From the NCBI GenBank assembly GCA_964469565.1, contig CAYXZD010000003.1:186001-250000 (forward strand): a stretch of 64,000 bases of DNA. The letters run 5' to 3'. Positions 8,643-18,089 of the stretch are shown here, piece after piece (the stretch's first letter is position 1; the number at the start of each line of letters is the position of its first letter). The notes beneath the pieces are model-generated. The model had not been told where the DNA came from. It was given only the letters and a program-made list of their open reading frames with translations, and made no database searches. The stretch comes from GCA-2720975 sp964469565 (GTDB taxonomy: Bacteria > Planctomycetota > UBA1135 > GCA-002686595). Made by a program: the position numbers and the translations under genes.

Positions 8643-9458
8643 ATGTCCAAAAGCCGTTTCAGCGCCATCAAGGCCTACAAGAACGAGGAGTTTCTGGGGA
8701 GTCCAGATGCTCGATCCCTGCGAATCCTTGCCGAGTACCTAGAGCCCGAGTCGCGCTTTGAAGAGCTCGACGTCCAGGACACGATCGTTGTGTTTGGATC
8801 TGCCCGCACGCCGTCCCGGGAGAGCGCTGCGGAAGCCCTCCAGGCAGCCGAAGCCGGCGAGGGCGATCTTGCCGCCGCCCAGCGGGGCATGGAGATGTCG
8901 AAGTTCTACGAGGCGGCGCGTGAACTCTCTGCACGCCTCACAATGTGGTCTAAAGGGCTTGAGGGTACCGGGCGGCGATTTGTGATTTGCTCAGGTGGGG
9001 GCCCGGGGATTATGGAGGCGGCCAATCGAGGGGCATCCGAAGCGAAGGGCGAAAACATTGGTCTCAACATCTCCCTACCGTTTGAACAGAACGACAATCC
9101 CTACATCACTCGCAGGCTGTCTTTTGAATTCCATTACTTCTTCATGCGCAAGTACTGGTTCACCTATCTCGCCAAGGCGTTTGTCGTCTTTCCAGGCGGC
9201 TTTGGGACGCTTGATGAGTTCATGGAAATCCTGACCTTGATCCAAACTAAGAAGATCAAGAAGCACCTTCCGATCGTTCTCTTTGGGAAAAGCTTTTGGG
9301 AAGAGGTTCTGCACTTCGAGCCCATGGCGCGCTTTGGCACGATCAATGTGGACGACACGGACTTGTTTTTCCCGACGGACTCCGTGGATGAGGCCTTTGA
9401 GTTCCTTGTCAAGGACCTGACCGAGCACGCACTTGGGAATCCTGGCGGGAGCCTGTAG
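8643..9458 (+). CDS. LOG-family nucleotide phosphoribohydrolase-like protein
   Basis: A 271-residue protein of the LOG/TIGR00730 (lysine decarboxylase-like Rossmann) family. The diagnostic motif PGGFGTLDEFME is at about residues 181-192, with the upstream GGGPGIMEAANRGA phosphate-binding motif near 119-132. Known members cleave ribose-5-phosphate from AMP or cytokinin nucleotides; many bacterial copies act in purine nucleotide turnover. The N-terminal 80 residues before the core contain a helical region longer than in the minimal LOG proteins. It is a single gene, followed by a 408-bp gene-free stretch. Family assignment is firm; the exact substrate is not. Confidence 0.9.
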   Translation: MSKSRFSAIKAYKNEEFLGSPDARSLRILAEYLEPESRFEELDVQDTIVVFGSARTPSRESAAEALQAAEAGEGDLAAAQRGMEMSKFYEAARELSARLTMWSKGLEGTGRRFVICSGGGPGIMEAANRGASEAKGENIGLNISLPFEQNDNPYITRRLSFEFHYFFMRKYWFTYLAKAFVVFPGGFGTLDEFMEILTLIQTKKIKKHLPIVLFGKSFWEEVLHFEPMARFGTINVDDTDLFFPTDSVDEAFEFLVKDLTEHALGNPGGSL

Positions 9459-9866
9459 GCGACCAGGGGTTTTTAGTTTGACGGTCTACGTAAGCGATCT
9501 TGGTGAGGTCGCCTATGAGTTTCACATGAAACGGACCTAGCCCGCCAAAGTGTAGAGCCAGGCTTCAAGCGCGCCTGTTTCCCTCTAGGCCTTGCACGAT
9601 GCGTTGAGCCCCCGGGGTTAGCTAGACGCCGTTCACAGGGCTTCCAAGTGGTGGGTCGGCATCCATCCTGCTGATCCGGAACCCCGCAGATTGGATCGGG
9701 GGCCGAAGGTTGCCCATGGAGCTTGTCTTCAATTCACCCTAGGACTTGGAACGCCGCGCCCCCATGAGATCTTCATCGGGGCGGATTCTAGCTAGGCGCT
9801 AGGACCGGGGTTGCCGATACGAAAGGGCCATGGGGGCAGCTGACACAGGCGTGAAGAGGCGTTAGT
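9459..9866. other. Gene-free intergenic stretch
   Basis: About 400 bp between the LOG-family gene and the ABC transporter operon. No frame with convincing coding character and no tRNA-like fold was found. A short CCCCG/CGGGG inverted repeat flanking about ten bases lies near 9682-9701. The promoter of the downstream operon should be here, but no clear -35/-10 pair could be picked. Confidence 0.5.
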
Positions 9867-10565
9867 GTGTTCGACCCAATGGTTCTCCTCGAACTCCAAA
9901 GCCTTGGAAAGAGCTATGTCAGCCCTGCGGGTGAGGCACAGCGCATCGTGGATATCGCGCAATTCACCCTTCAAGAACGCCAACAGGTAGCCCTGGCTGG
10001 GACGAGTGGTTGTGGGAAGACGACGTTTCTGAACATTATTGCGGGCATCCTCCGGCCTGACACTGGCCGCGTCCTCTTTGAGGGGGTGGATACGGTTGCG
10101 CTCAGTGAGGGGAAGCGTGATGCCTTGCGGGCAGAGTCCATGGGCTATGTGTTTCAAACGTTCAACTTGCTCGAAGGGTACACGGCTCTAGAAAACGTCT
10201 TGCTCGGAATGCTCTTTGGGCCGGGCCCGGACCGCGCGCGAGCGAGGGCACTCTTGGAGCACCTTGGTCTAGGCGAGAAGATTCATCACCGGCCCAGTCA
10301 ACTGTCTGTGGGGCAACAACAACGAGTCGCACTTGCGCGTGCACTGGCCAATCGGCCGCGCCTCGTTCTTGCTGATGAACCGACCGGTAATCTTGATCCC
10401 CGCCACGCCCACGAAGCTTTGGGGATGATGAGGGAGTTGTGCGAGGCAGAGGGCGCAGCCCTCTTGTTGGTCAGCCACGACCCAAAGATTCTCGGCGCTT
10501 TCGATGAGGTCATCGAGTTCACTGAACTGAATCGCGCACTCGCCAATGAGGGGACTCGACCATGA
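9867..10565 (+). CDS. ABC transporter ATPase (LolD/MacB type)
   Basis: A 232-residue ABC ATPase. Walker A is GTSGCGKTT (about residues 46-54), the Q-loop region is GYVFQTFNLLEGYTALENV, the signature LSVGQQQRVALARAL, and Walker B RLVLADEPTGNLD with the following H-loop in LLVSHD. The LLEGYTALENV and ADEPTGNLD wording is typical of the LolD/MacB/FtsE group, which energise FtsX-like permeases. GTG at 9867 is used; an in-frame ATG at 9879 is an alternative. The ATGA overlap with the permease gene shows a coupled pair. The context with a His-rich lipoprotein and a DUF3299 lipoprotein suggests metal-related transport. Confidence 0.92.
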   Translation: MFDPMVLLELQSLGKSYVSPAGEAQRIVDIAQFTLQERQQVALAGTSGCGKTTFLNIIAGILRPDTGRVLFEGVDTVALSEGKRDALRAESMGYVFQTFNLLEGYTALENVLLGMLFGPGPDRARARALLEHLGLGEKIHHRPSQLSVGQQQRVALARALANRPRLVLADEPTGNLDPRHAHEALGMMRELCEAEGAALLLVSHDPKILGAFDEVIEFTELNRALANEGTRP

Positions 10566-11827
10566 CAGGGCCACGCTCCATGTTCATGATCGTCAAGCGG
10601 TCCATGCGCCGGCATGTTCTCTCAACGGTCATCACGGCCTTGTCGGCAGCCCTGGCCAGCGGCCTCGTTATGGCCGTCTTCAGCATCTCCACGCAAAGCA
10701 CGCGTGCATTTGCGGGGGGCAAGATCGGCTTTGATGCGGTACTTGGAGCCCGAGGTAGCTCACTCCAACTCGTTCTCAACACGATTTACCACCTTGAGAC
10801 CTCACCCGGAAACATCCCCTGGTCGCTCTACCAAGAGATCAAGGCGGACCCGCGGGTGTCTCTAGCCGTTCCGTATGCGGTCGGCGACAATTACAAGGGC
10901 TATCGAATCGTCGGTACGACGACCGACCTCTTCACAGAGTTCGAGTATCAGGAGGGCAAGCGCTATACCGTCCGTTCTCCAGGGGTCGTCTTCGATCCCA
11001 ATCTGCGTGAGGCCATTGTTGGGGCGACCGCAGCCCGTGATTTGAATCTGAGCCTTGGTGATGAGATCAACCCCTACCACGGCATCCGGTATGACGAGAG
11101 CGCAAAACACGCAGAGGTCTATCGCATCATCGGAGTGATGGAGCCCACAAACACGCCGTCCGATCGCGTGATTTGGATCCCGATTGAAGGCGTTTACCGT
11201 ATGGGGGGCCACGTTCTACGTGGAAAAGACGGCCAGGAGTTTGAGGCCGAAGCAGGCCATACGATTCCAGACGAGCACAAGGAAGTCAGTGCGGTCATGC
11301 TCAAGTTCGCCAGCAAACAGGCGGGCTTTTTCTTGCAGAACCAGATCAACCGCCAGGGCAAGACGGCAACCCTCGCTTGGCCCATTGCCCAAACCATGCT
11401 CGATCTGATGAACAAGCTTGGCTGGATGAACCGCATTCTCGAACTTGTGGCCTATTTGGTCGTGGTTGTCGCCGCAGGATCACTCCTTGCCAGCCTCTAC
11501 AATGCCATGAACGAGCGCCGGCGCGAGTTCGCAATCCTGAGGGCACTGGGTGCACGCAAGGGCACTGTGTTTGGGGTCATCGTTCTAGAAGCTGGGTCGA
11601 TTGCTGCTCTAGGAGCCGTGGGTGGGTACATCGTGTATTACACGATCCTGACGGTGGCTCGGTCCATCGTTCTTGAACGCACTGGGGTTGTACTCGATCT
11701 GGGGGCCGTGCATGCGTCCCTGTATTGGACACCCCTGTGTATGGTGGTCGTGGGGTGCTTGGCGGGCCTCTTGCCTGCATTCAAGGCTTACTCAACGGAT
11801 GTGGCGGGTGTCCTCGCGCGCAGTTAG
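10562..11827 (+). CDS. FtsX-like ABC transporter permease
   Basis: A 421-residue permease of the MacB/FtsX architecture: a first membrane segment near residues 18-42, a large extracytoplasmic domain (about 45-285), then three helices at about 293-318, 345-370 and 390-415. The NERRREFAILRALGARKGTVFGVIV stretch is the usual coupling region next to the second helix. It overlaps the ATPase gene by four bases, so they form one transporter. FtsX-like systems usually do not move small solutes through a channel but work mechanically or on lipids and lipoproteins; however related permeases occur in zinc-linked Zrg-type loci. The lipoprotein gene starts 12 bp after. Confidence 0.9.
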   Translation: MTGPRSMFMIVKRSMRRHVLSTVITALSAALASGLVMAVFSISTQSTRAFAGGKIGFDAVLGARGSSLQLVLNTIYHLETSPGNIPWSLYQEIKADPRVSLAVPYAVGDNYKGYRIVGTTTDLFTEFEYQEGKRYTVRSPGVVFDPNLREAIVGATAARDLNLSLGDEINPYHGIRYDESAKHAEVYRIIGVMEPTNTPSDRVIWIPIEGVYRMGGHVLRGKDGQEFEAEAGHTIPDEHKEVSAVMLKFASKQAGFFLQNQINRQGKTATLAWPIAQTMLDLMNKLGWMNRILELVAYLVVVVAAGSLLASLYNAMNERRREFAILRALGARKGTVFGVIVLEAGSIAALGAVGGYIVYYTILTVARSIVLERTGVVLDLGAVHASLYWTPLCMVVVGCLAGLLPAFKAYSTDVAGVLARS

Positions 11828-11839
11828 ACTCTTCCTCCC

Positions 11840-12337
11840 ATGGCTCAATCCAAGCGCATCCCAAGACACATTCTTTCGATACTTACCCTGCCCCTGTGGG
11901 GGGCATGTGGCGGAGAGCATGGCCACCACCACGAACCTGAATCTGGATCGGGAGGTGGCCACTCCCATAGTGCGCCGCACGAAGCTGTAGGCGGCATGCT
12001 CATCGAGCTGGGCGATCATTACGCACAACTTGAAGTTGTGCCCGATTTCGAGGCCGGCGAGTTGCGGCTGCATTGTTGGGATGGCCATGCTGAGAGCCCG
12101 GTGCGCCTCACCCAGCCAAGTGTCGAGGTGAGTCTCACCCTTGGTGGTGCTGAGGTCACTCTCACACTCGATGCGCAGGCCAGCACCCTGACGGGCGAGA
12201 CAGTGGGTGACAGTAGTGAATTCCTTGTTCAGGATGACCGGTTGAAGGGCTTAGCCGCACTCGAAGGTAACGTGGATTCCCTCGATGTCCTCGGTGCTGT
12301 GTTCGAGTCCATCCACATTCACTATCCCGATCACTAG
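11840..12337 (+). CDS. His-rich periplasmic lipoprotein
   Basis: A 165-residue lipoprotein with a signal sequence and lipobox ending LWGAC (Cys about residue 23). Directly after the lipidation Cys comes a His-rich stretch (GGEHGHHHEPE and GGGHSHS), with more His toward the C-terminus (IHIHYPDH), suggesting binding of zinc, copper or nickel. The rest is beta-rich, with alternating LTLGG and TLTLDA strands. It lies between an FtsX-type permease and a DUF3299 lipoprotein in one operon. It is comparable in role to the His-rich ZrgA/DUF2796-type protein, but I cannot show homology by eye. Likely a metal chaperone or capture protein. Confidence 0.8.
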   Translation: MAQSKRIPRHILSILTLPLWGACGGEHGHHHEPESGSGGGHSHSAPHEAVGGMLIELGDHYAQLEVVPDFEAGELRLHCWDGHAESPVRLTQPSVEVSLTLGGAEVTLTLDAQASTLTGETVGDSSEFLVQDDRLKGLAALEGNVDSLDVLGAVFESIHIHYPDH

Positions 12338-12340
12338 TCC

Positions 12341-13015
12341 ATGACACGCCTCACAATCGGATTTGCATTGCTGCTGACGGGTTGTGGGGGCACGGCCCAG
12401 CCAACTCAGGAAGGCGCAGGGCAGCCGGCAGTGGAGCGTGGAACTCCCCTAGACGCACCCATTCCCGAACTCGCGATCACTGACCCCGGTGCCGTCGCAG
12501 CGGGTGCCATCAGCAAGGTGGCCGAGGGTCTAGAAGGGCAGGACCTTGGTGGCATGGGAATGATCGACGCACGGCGCAAGGGCACAGCTGTTGAAGGCGT
12601 CACAGCGGTCTCCTGGTCGGACCTTTCCATGCAGGACATCGAGATGGAAGACATCCTTGATTCCCTGCTTTACCCAGAGGAATACGAGGAGGGTGAGTTC
12701 ACCTTTCCTGATCGCATTCAGCGTAACGATGGCGAGGTCGTGTCCATCGTTGGCTACATGATCCCTCTCGAATGGAAAGAGACCCGCGTTCCCGAATTCA
12801 TGCTGGTGCGTGACTTGCTGGGTTGCTGCTTTGGCGGATCGCCTCAACCCGATGAGTGGATCAATGTCATTATGGAAGGCGAGGGAGCGGACTACTTTCC
12901 CTACATTCCTGTCATCGTTACGGGCAAGTTCAAGATCGAGGGTATCGAGGACGAGGCGGGTTACGCTGCGGGTTGTTTTCACCTCGCTGGCACCTCAGTC
13001 AGCAAGGAACTCTAG
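12341..13015 (+). CDS. DUF3299-type lipoprotein
   Basis: A 224-residue lipoprotein with lipobox LLLTGCGG (Cys about residue 15). Residues about 110-220 match DUF3299: VVSIVGYMIPLEWKE, then the cysteine-containing block DLLGCCFGGSPQPDEWINVIM and a closing VIVTGKFKIEG strand with AGCFHLAG. The start is three bases after the preceding stop. DUF3299 proteins recur beside FtsX-like ABC transporters and His-rich proteins, for example in the zinc-regulated Zrg locus of Vibrio (recalled, not searched). A role in metal handling at the outer or inner membrane is therefore inferred. The three conserved Cys could bind metal. Confidence 0.82.
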   Translation: MTRLTIGFALLLTGCGGTAQPTQEGAGQPAVERGTPLDAPIPELAITDPGAVAAGAISKVAEGLEGQDLGGMGMIDARRKGTAVEGVTAVSWSDLSMQDIEMEDILDSLLYPEEYEEGEFTFPDRIQRNDGEVVSIVGYMIPLEWKETRVPEFMLVRDLLGCCFGGSPQPDEWINVIMEGEGADYFPYIPVIVTGKFKIEGIEDEAGYAAGCFHLAGTSVSKEL

Positions 13016-13048
13016 CTCGGCTCCGCTTCCTTAGGGCGAGCTCGCCTA

Positions 13049-14407
13049 TCAGAGCTCGCCGCCTATCGCCTCAAGGGCGTCCATGGTGCGCTGCTTGAGG
13101 TTGACTAGCCGGGCATCTAGGGGATTGGCCTCAGGCCCCTGTTCAATCGCTGACAATGTGGCGACGAGGGCTTGGCCAAATGAACTCAGTGTATCGGGTC
13201 GTAGGTCCGGAATAGGGTCGGGGCCGCACGCGACGATCCACATGGTGGCCCCACCCTGCTCGATGTAGTGGAACTGTTCGAGGTCGCAGCCTGGTTGCCC
13301 AATCAGGCGTCGCGTTCCCATTGCAGAAAGTGTTTTTGCCTTGAGCTGCACGAGGGCAGCTACAGTACCTGTGGGGAGCTGCACTTGGGCAGGATTGCCC
13401 TGACCCACCAAGAGCCGGTCCCCGTCAGTCCAGCGTAGGAACACTTCGCCCTTGCGGCAGGACCGTAGCTCAAGGCCCAGAACCTCGCGCGGCAATGCTC
13501 CGGCGGCCTGAGCTTGTGGTGGCAGTTGCGGTCGAGGTCCCGCTTCAAGATCGGCTAGATTCTGGCGGAGACGGGTCAGTGCAGATGCGTTCGGCTCTGT
13601 CTGAGGGTGAAGGCTAGGGTCGAAGGAAGCTGGTGCGGCGAGGCCCTGAAGATGGCTTTGGATTAGACCCCAAGCCTCAAAGCGGGCTTGTTCGCCCGTT
13701 GGGCGATCGAAAAAAGTGTCCGTGCGCAGGAGTTCCTCATGGAGATACCAAAGGGCGGGTCTGTGACCCCAGCGGACCAGCAGGTCGGCCGCCGAGCGTC
13801 TGACAGCACCCGCAGGATCGCTCAATGCCCCGCTGACGGCCTGGACATGAGCCTTGCCCTCGCAATTCCCGAGGGCAAAGAGGGCGGCCACCCTCACTTG
13901 GGGGATCCGATCGTGCAGGGCGCCGAGGAAACGGGCCACTTCGCCTGGCTGGGGATGGGCGGCGAGAGAGCGTGCTGCTTGGGGGCGCCAAGGGAACTCG
14001 GAATCTGCAAGACACTGCCACAGGAGGCTGCGCAGTTGGGCATCGTCGAATTCGCCAAGGATCTCAACCAAGGCAGAGCCTAGGCGGGCGGCGCTCTCAC
14101 TGGTGGTCCCGGCTTCTGTTTGGAGCCCCATCAAGATGACTTCCTGATCGGAGGCCGCACTGTTTTCCCAAAGCCGCACGATGCGGCGAGCGGCCTGTGG
14201 ACGGATCATGGCTCGGCCAGAGCGAGCAGCGGAAATCAGGCGTGTGAACTCGGATGCGGTCGTCTTGTCTTGGAAGCCGAGGGCAAGGGTGGGGAACAAC
14301 GAAAGGACGGCCAACAGTCCGACACCAATCCGGCATACAACGTTCGATGGTGGCCGCCACCTCTCGTGATGCGTTGAGGTTGCTAGCGCACACTCGGCAG
14401 AGTTCAT
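13049..14407 (-). CDS. Exported HEAT-repeat protein
   Basis: A 452-residue protein with an N-terminal export signal (hydrophobic GVGLLAVLSLFPTLALG near residues 29-45, longer leader than usual, so a later start is possible). Residues about 60-240 hold HEAT-like alpha-helical repeats, clearest in RIPQVRVAALFALGNCEG and DPAGAVRRSAADLLVRWG. Residues about 300-452 are a separate domain of mixed structure that I do not recognise. It lies 12 bp behind a DUF3299-like gene on the same strand, so the two are probably co-transcribed. A GAGCTC-centred 12-bp palindrome (13035-13046) separates it from the convergent DUF3299 lipoprotein gene. Function unknown. Confidence 0.75.
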   Translation of the reverse strand: MNSAECALATSTHHERWRPPSNVVCRIGVGLLAVLSLFPTLALGFQDKTTASEFTRLISAARSGRAMIRPQAARRIVRLWENSAASDQEVILMGLQTEAGTTSESAARLGSALVEILGEFDDAQLRSLLWQCLADSEFPWRPQAARSLAAHPQPGEVARFLGALHDRIPQVRVAALFALGNCEGKAHVQAVSGALSDPAGAVRRSAADLLVRWGHRPALWYLHEELLRTDTFFDRPTGEQARFEAWGLIQSHLQGLAAPASFDPSLHPQTEPNASALTRLRQNLADLEAGPRPQLPPQAQAAGALPREVLGLELRSCRKGEVFLRWTDGDRLLVGQGNPAQVQLPTGTVAALVQLKAKTLSAMGTRRLIGQPGCDLEQFHYIEQGGATMWIVACGPDPIPDLRPDTLSSFGQALVATLSAIEQGPEANPLDARLVNLKQRTMDALEAIGGEL

Positions 14408-14419
14408 CGCAATCCTGTA

Positions 14420-14914
14420 CTAGGCGTCTTGCGAGTCACTATCGAGGGAGCGGATGGTCATTCGGTATAGGCTTACAACAAAGCCATCTTCTTCCACTTC
14501 GCCCACACTGAGTACACCCTCCAAGACAATCCGCCCGGGGGTGAATGTGGTCAAGCCCTCTTCAATAGTGACATCGATAAAGTGTTGAACCTTGGAGCGG
14601 CCACACTCACAGGACTCGGGCACAAACTCGAAGGTGTCGATGCCCTCAAGAGTGCCGAGGGCCATGTAGCCCTCAATGCGCACCCGTTGGCCGTCGAGTG
14701 CTTGCACTTCAGTGGGAAGCTCCTTCCCCGGCCGGTAGTTGATTGAGGTGAGCTTAGCCATGCTGACTTCCTGCACTTCATCATCCGCCGTCAGGCAGAA
14801 CCCCGTTCTTGCGGGTACCCCACCCATTGCTGAGGGATGTGCACACATCAAGCTCGCGCCGCGGGCAAGCGGAGCGGCACTCAACAGGGCAATCAAAACA
14901 CAGGTGCGCAACAT
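14420..14914 (-). CDS. Exported DUF3299-like protein
   Basis: A 164-residue secreted protein with a signal peptide (residues 1 to about 20, ending ARGAS). The body, residues about 55-155, resembles DUF3299: INYRPGKELPTEVQALDGQRVRIEGYMAL, then FVPESCECGRSKVQHFIDVTI with a CxC pair, and a closing GRIVLEGVLSV strand. This is the second DUF3299-like protein within 2 kb, here with an exported HEAT protein. The two DUF3299 genes are convergent across 13.0-14.9 kb, which suggests they belong to one functional neighbourhood. The exact role is unknown; metal or redox handling is a guess from the cysteines. Confidence 0.72.
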   Translation of the reverse strand: MLRTCVLIALLSAAPLARGASLMCAHPSAMGGVPARTGFCLTADDEVQEVSMAKLTSINYRPGKELPTEVQALDGQRVRIEGYMALGTLEGIDTFEFVPESCECGRSKVQHFIDVTIEEGLTTFTPGRIVLEGVLSVGEVEEDGFVVSLYRMTIRSLDSDSQDA

Positions 14915-14959
14915 AGCTGGGTTCTAGTCTAGCCCAATCGGGCCTAGATTGCCCGTACT

Positions 14960-16885
14960 CTACTCGCGCTCAGCGAGTTCGGCCCAGCGCTCAAGGGCTC
15001 CGTCGAGCTCCTGGGTGGCACGCTCGTGTTCTGCTGTCAGTTGCAGGGCTTTTTCATTTCCGTTGCGGTATAGATCAGGGGCACTCAGCTGACTGTCGAG
15101 CTCGCCCAACTGGGCCTCTAGGGCGGCGATGCTCCCGGTCAGTTTGTCGAGCTCTGCACGTTCCCAATTGCTCAGTCGGGCCGGCCCCTGCTTCTGGCTC
15201 TTGGCCGCCTGAGCGCGTTCGGCTGCCTCTGCAGCGGCGCCTTGTTGCTTGGCACGCTCTCGCTCGCTCCTCTGTGCCGCGGCTTGCTCAAGCAACTCAC
15301 TGACATCGCCATGATGCAGTCTGGCTTCGCCTTCACCGTCGAGGTGCAGGATGTGAGTGGCCACCCGGTCTAGAAACCAGCGATCGTGGCTCACTACGAT
15401 GACGGTTCCTGCAAACACGGCCAGTGCTTCTTCAAGGGCCCGCAAGGTGGCTAGGTCAAGATCGTTGGTTGGCTCATCGAGGAGCAGCACGTTTCCGCCC
15501 GCGAGGAGCAGCTTCGCCATGATGACTCTGCCGCGCTCTCCGCCGGAGAGCTTCTCAATCAGCAGGTGCTTGAGCGCCCCAGGGAATAGGAACTGCTCCA
15601 GGAAGGATGCAACGCTGATGCGTTGTGAGCCGACCGAGACGAATCCACCATCCCCAGCGATCTCCTCGACGACGGTCTTGGTCCCATCCAGGCTTGAGCG
15701 GTGCTGGTCCACAGCAGCGAGCGCCACGGTCTCCCCCACAATCCTCTTTCCAGTGGTGGGCTGCAGGTGCCCCTCTATGATCTTGAGCAGTGTAGTCTTG
15801 CCCGCACCGTTGGGGCCCACAATGCCAAGCCGCATCCCTGGTGTAATCTCGAGGTCAAGCGGGGGCACGATCTGTGCGTCCCCATAGGAATGAGACACTC
15901 CACGCAATTCGATCACTTTGTTTCCGAGGCGCGGACCCGGTACGAATTGCATTTGCAGGTCGGCCGTGCGTTCTTCGGGCTCTGCATTGACTAATTCCTC
16001 ATAGCGCTGGATGCGAGCCTTGGCCTTGGTCGAGCGCGCCTTTGGCCCGCGACTCATCCACTCCGTCTCACGTCGTAGGAGCAACAGTCTGGATCGTTCA
16101 GCTTGCGCCTCATTGGCAAGGCGCGCGCTCCTTTGTTCGACATACTTGGCGTACCCACCCTCATAGAAGTGCAGGCGCCCCTGATCAATCTCGACAATGC
16201 GGTCCACCGTCCGATCCAGTAGGTAACGATCGTGGGTGACAAGTACGAGGGGCGCCTTAATCAGTCGCAGGCGCTCTTCGAGCCAAGCGATGACAAAGGT
16301 GTCGAGGTGGTTCGTGGGCTCGTCGAGTAGGAAGAGATCGGGGCTGGCGAGCAGGAGGCGAGCCAGCGCTACGCGGCGCAGTTCGCCCCCGGAGAGGTTT
16401 TTGCACAGGGCTTCGGGGTCCGTGAGGCCCACGCCGCTAATCGTGCCTTCGACCAGATGTTCGATGTCGTGCCCCCCTAGCTCATCGAGGCGGCCTTGGA
16501 GGATTTCCTGGCGACTGAGTTTGCGTTGGAGTTCTTCGTCACGGAGTCCGGGTGCACTCAGTGCGTCGTGGAGCTCCTCCAGCTCAATCAGAAGTGTTTC
16601 ACGGCCCTCAATCCCCGAGCGTACGGCACTTCGAATGGTGAGGTGTCCCTCGAAAACGGGTGCTTGCTCCAAGTAGCCGATCTTCAGCCCGCGGGCTTGC
16701 ACACGTTCTCCCTCTTCAAGCAGCTCACTGCCGAGGAGTACGCGCATGAGCGTGGACTTCCCGCAACCGTTAGTTCCGATCAGGCCGATTCGGTCGCCTG
16801 AGCGTACGGTGAGATCGACTCCCCGCAGCAGAGGACGGTCTGCATCGAATGACTTGTGTGCTCCAATGAGACTTAGGAGGGCCAT
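14960..16885 (-). CDS. uup: ABC-F ATPase, Uup-like
   Basis: A 641-residue soluble protein with two ABC ATPase domains and no membrane segment, i.e. ABC-F. Domain 1 (about 1-255) has Walker A GTNGCGKST, signature LSGGELRRVALARLLL and Walker B LFLLDEPTNHLD. Domain 2 (about 325-540) has GPNGAGKTT, KLSGGERGRVIMAKLLLAGG and VLLLDEPTNDLDLATLRALEEAL. The C-terminal about 90 residues form the coiled coil typical of Uup (TGSIAALEAQLGELDSQL). ABC-F proteins act on the ribosome or on replication-linked structures rather than in transport. No resistance-type linker is evident. Uup is the best-fitting name; the upstream gene is divergent. Confidence 0.9.
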   Translation of the reverse strand: MALLSLIGAHKSFDADRPLLRGVDLTVRSGDRIGLIGTNGCGKSTLMRVLLGSELLEEGERVQARGLKIGYLEQAPVFEGHLTIRSAVRSGIEGRETLLIELEELHDALSAPGLRDEELQRKLSRQEILQGRLDELGGHDIEHLVEGTISGVGLTDPEALCKNLSGGELRRVALARLLLASPDLFLLDEPTNHLDTFVIAWLEERLRLIKAPLVLVTHDRYLLDRTVDRIVEIDQGRLHFYEGGYAKYVEQRSARLANEAQAERSRLLLLRRETEWMSRGPKARSTKAKARIQRYEELVNAEPEERTADLQMQFVPGPRLGNKVIELRGVSHSYGDAQIVPPLDLEITPGMRLGIVGPNGAGKTTLLKIIEGHLQPTTGKRIVGETVALAAVDQHRSSLDGTKTVVEEIAGDGGFVSVGSQRISVASFLEQFLFPGALKHLLIEKLSGGERGRVIMAKLLLAGGNVLLLDEPTNDLDLATLRALEEALAVFAGTVIVVSHDRWFLDRVATHILHLDGEGEARLHHGDVSELLEQAAAQRSERERAKQQGAAAEAAERAQAAKSQKQGPARLSNWERAELDKLTGSIAALEAQLGELDSQLSAPDLYRNGNEKALQLTAEHERATQELDGALERWAELAERE

Positions 16886-16974
16886 GGTGGCAGGAGGTTA
16901 CGGTTTGTGTACCAAAAGGGAAGCACTAGGGAGGGGACCCTTGTGGAATGGGCCGCCCTTTTCAGAATAGACCC

Positions 16975-18089
16975 ATGCTGCCAACTCTTCTTGCATGTGC
17001 CTCGGTTCTAGGTTCCATGGTTTCTGCTGATGATCTCAGTCGCAAGGATCAGGAGGTAATCGTCGCTGAGTACCTTGGTCTAGAGCGCTACTCGGTGGAA
17101 GCGAATCTGCGAGGGTTGGAACTGCTCCGGCAACTCGAGGATGTGCCCATGCCAGATAAGCGGGGATTGGCTCGCTGGGAAAAGTTCTTCACAAAGCAGA
17201 GCAAGGATCTTGCCGCCTTGCCTCGGAAGGCAGGTCTGTACTTTGACAAGGAGGGGGAGCAGGGGCGTTATTACCTTAGTGGCCAACTGCGCCGGCCTAG
17301 GGGTCTGTTTGTGGGTTTGCACGGGGGGGGAGTGGGGGCGGGGAGTGCCGACACATCACGGGGCACGTATGCTGACACGCTCGTGCGCCGGGATTGGGTG
17401 GGGATCTTTCCAGAAGTCTTAGAGAAGACGGAGCTCGGCTGGACCGATGCCGGTACACAAGAGTGGGTCCTCACCTTGATTGACCGGGCGATCGATACGT
17501 TTGAGATTGACCCCAATCACGTATACCTCGGCGGACATTCCATGGGCGGGTNNNNNNNNNNNNNNNNNNNNNNNNNNNNNNNNNNNNNNNNNNNNNNNNN
17601 NNNNNNNNNNNNNNNNNNNNNNNNNNNNNNNNNNNNNNNNNNNNNNNNNNNTTTGAGTATTGGGAGGTGAGCGATCGAGGCCACGGGCTACCCGAAGGCG
17701 GGGCCGAGGCCTTGATGTCGAAAATCGATGGCTACAAGCGGAATAGTGCGCCGAGCAAGGTTGTTTGGCAGCCTCGTTTGCCTTGGACCGAGCAATTCTA
17801 CTGGCTGCTTTGGGAAGGGGGTTCGGAGGTCAAGGGAACGGTGATTGCCGAAGTGGATCGAGTGCGTAACACGGTCGATGTCCGCCTTGAACGCACCAAG
17901 GGCGCAGGGCTGTGCGTGCTCTTGAATGAGGACCTGCTCGACTTGGAAAAGGAAGTGACGGTCTTTGCCGGGGGGATCAAGGTCTTCGAGGGGATTCCCG
18001 AGCCGGATCTGGCGACCTGGGTGCGGGGGCGGGCCCTGCGTGATGGGGGCCGAGCCTATTCGGTGCGAATTCCCGTCAATCCAGAATGA
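16975..18089 (+). CDS. Secreted alpha/beta-hydrolase, interrupted by assembly gap
   Basis: One gene cut by the 100-N gap. The 5' piece (16975-17551) begins with a signal peptide MLPTLLACASVLGSMVSA and reaches the nucleophile elbow GGHSMGG just before the gap. The 3' piece (17652-18089) opens with FEYWEVSDRGHGLPEGG, the usual context of the catalytic His. The oxyanion segment GLFVGLHGGGVGAGS is in the first piece. So the protein is an esterase/PHB-depolymerase-type alpha/beta hydrolase with a C-terminal extension ending KTFE-like beta segments. The two pieces differ in frame only because the N count is arbitrary. The Asp of the triad should lie in the missing sequence. Confidence 0.8.
17552..17651. 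other. Assembly gap (100 N)
   Basis: Exactly one hundred N bases. A round number of this kind is a scaffolding placeholder, so the true length is unknown. It falls inside the alpha/beta-hydrolase gene. Confidence 0.99.
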
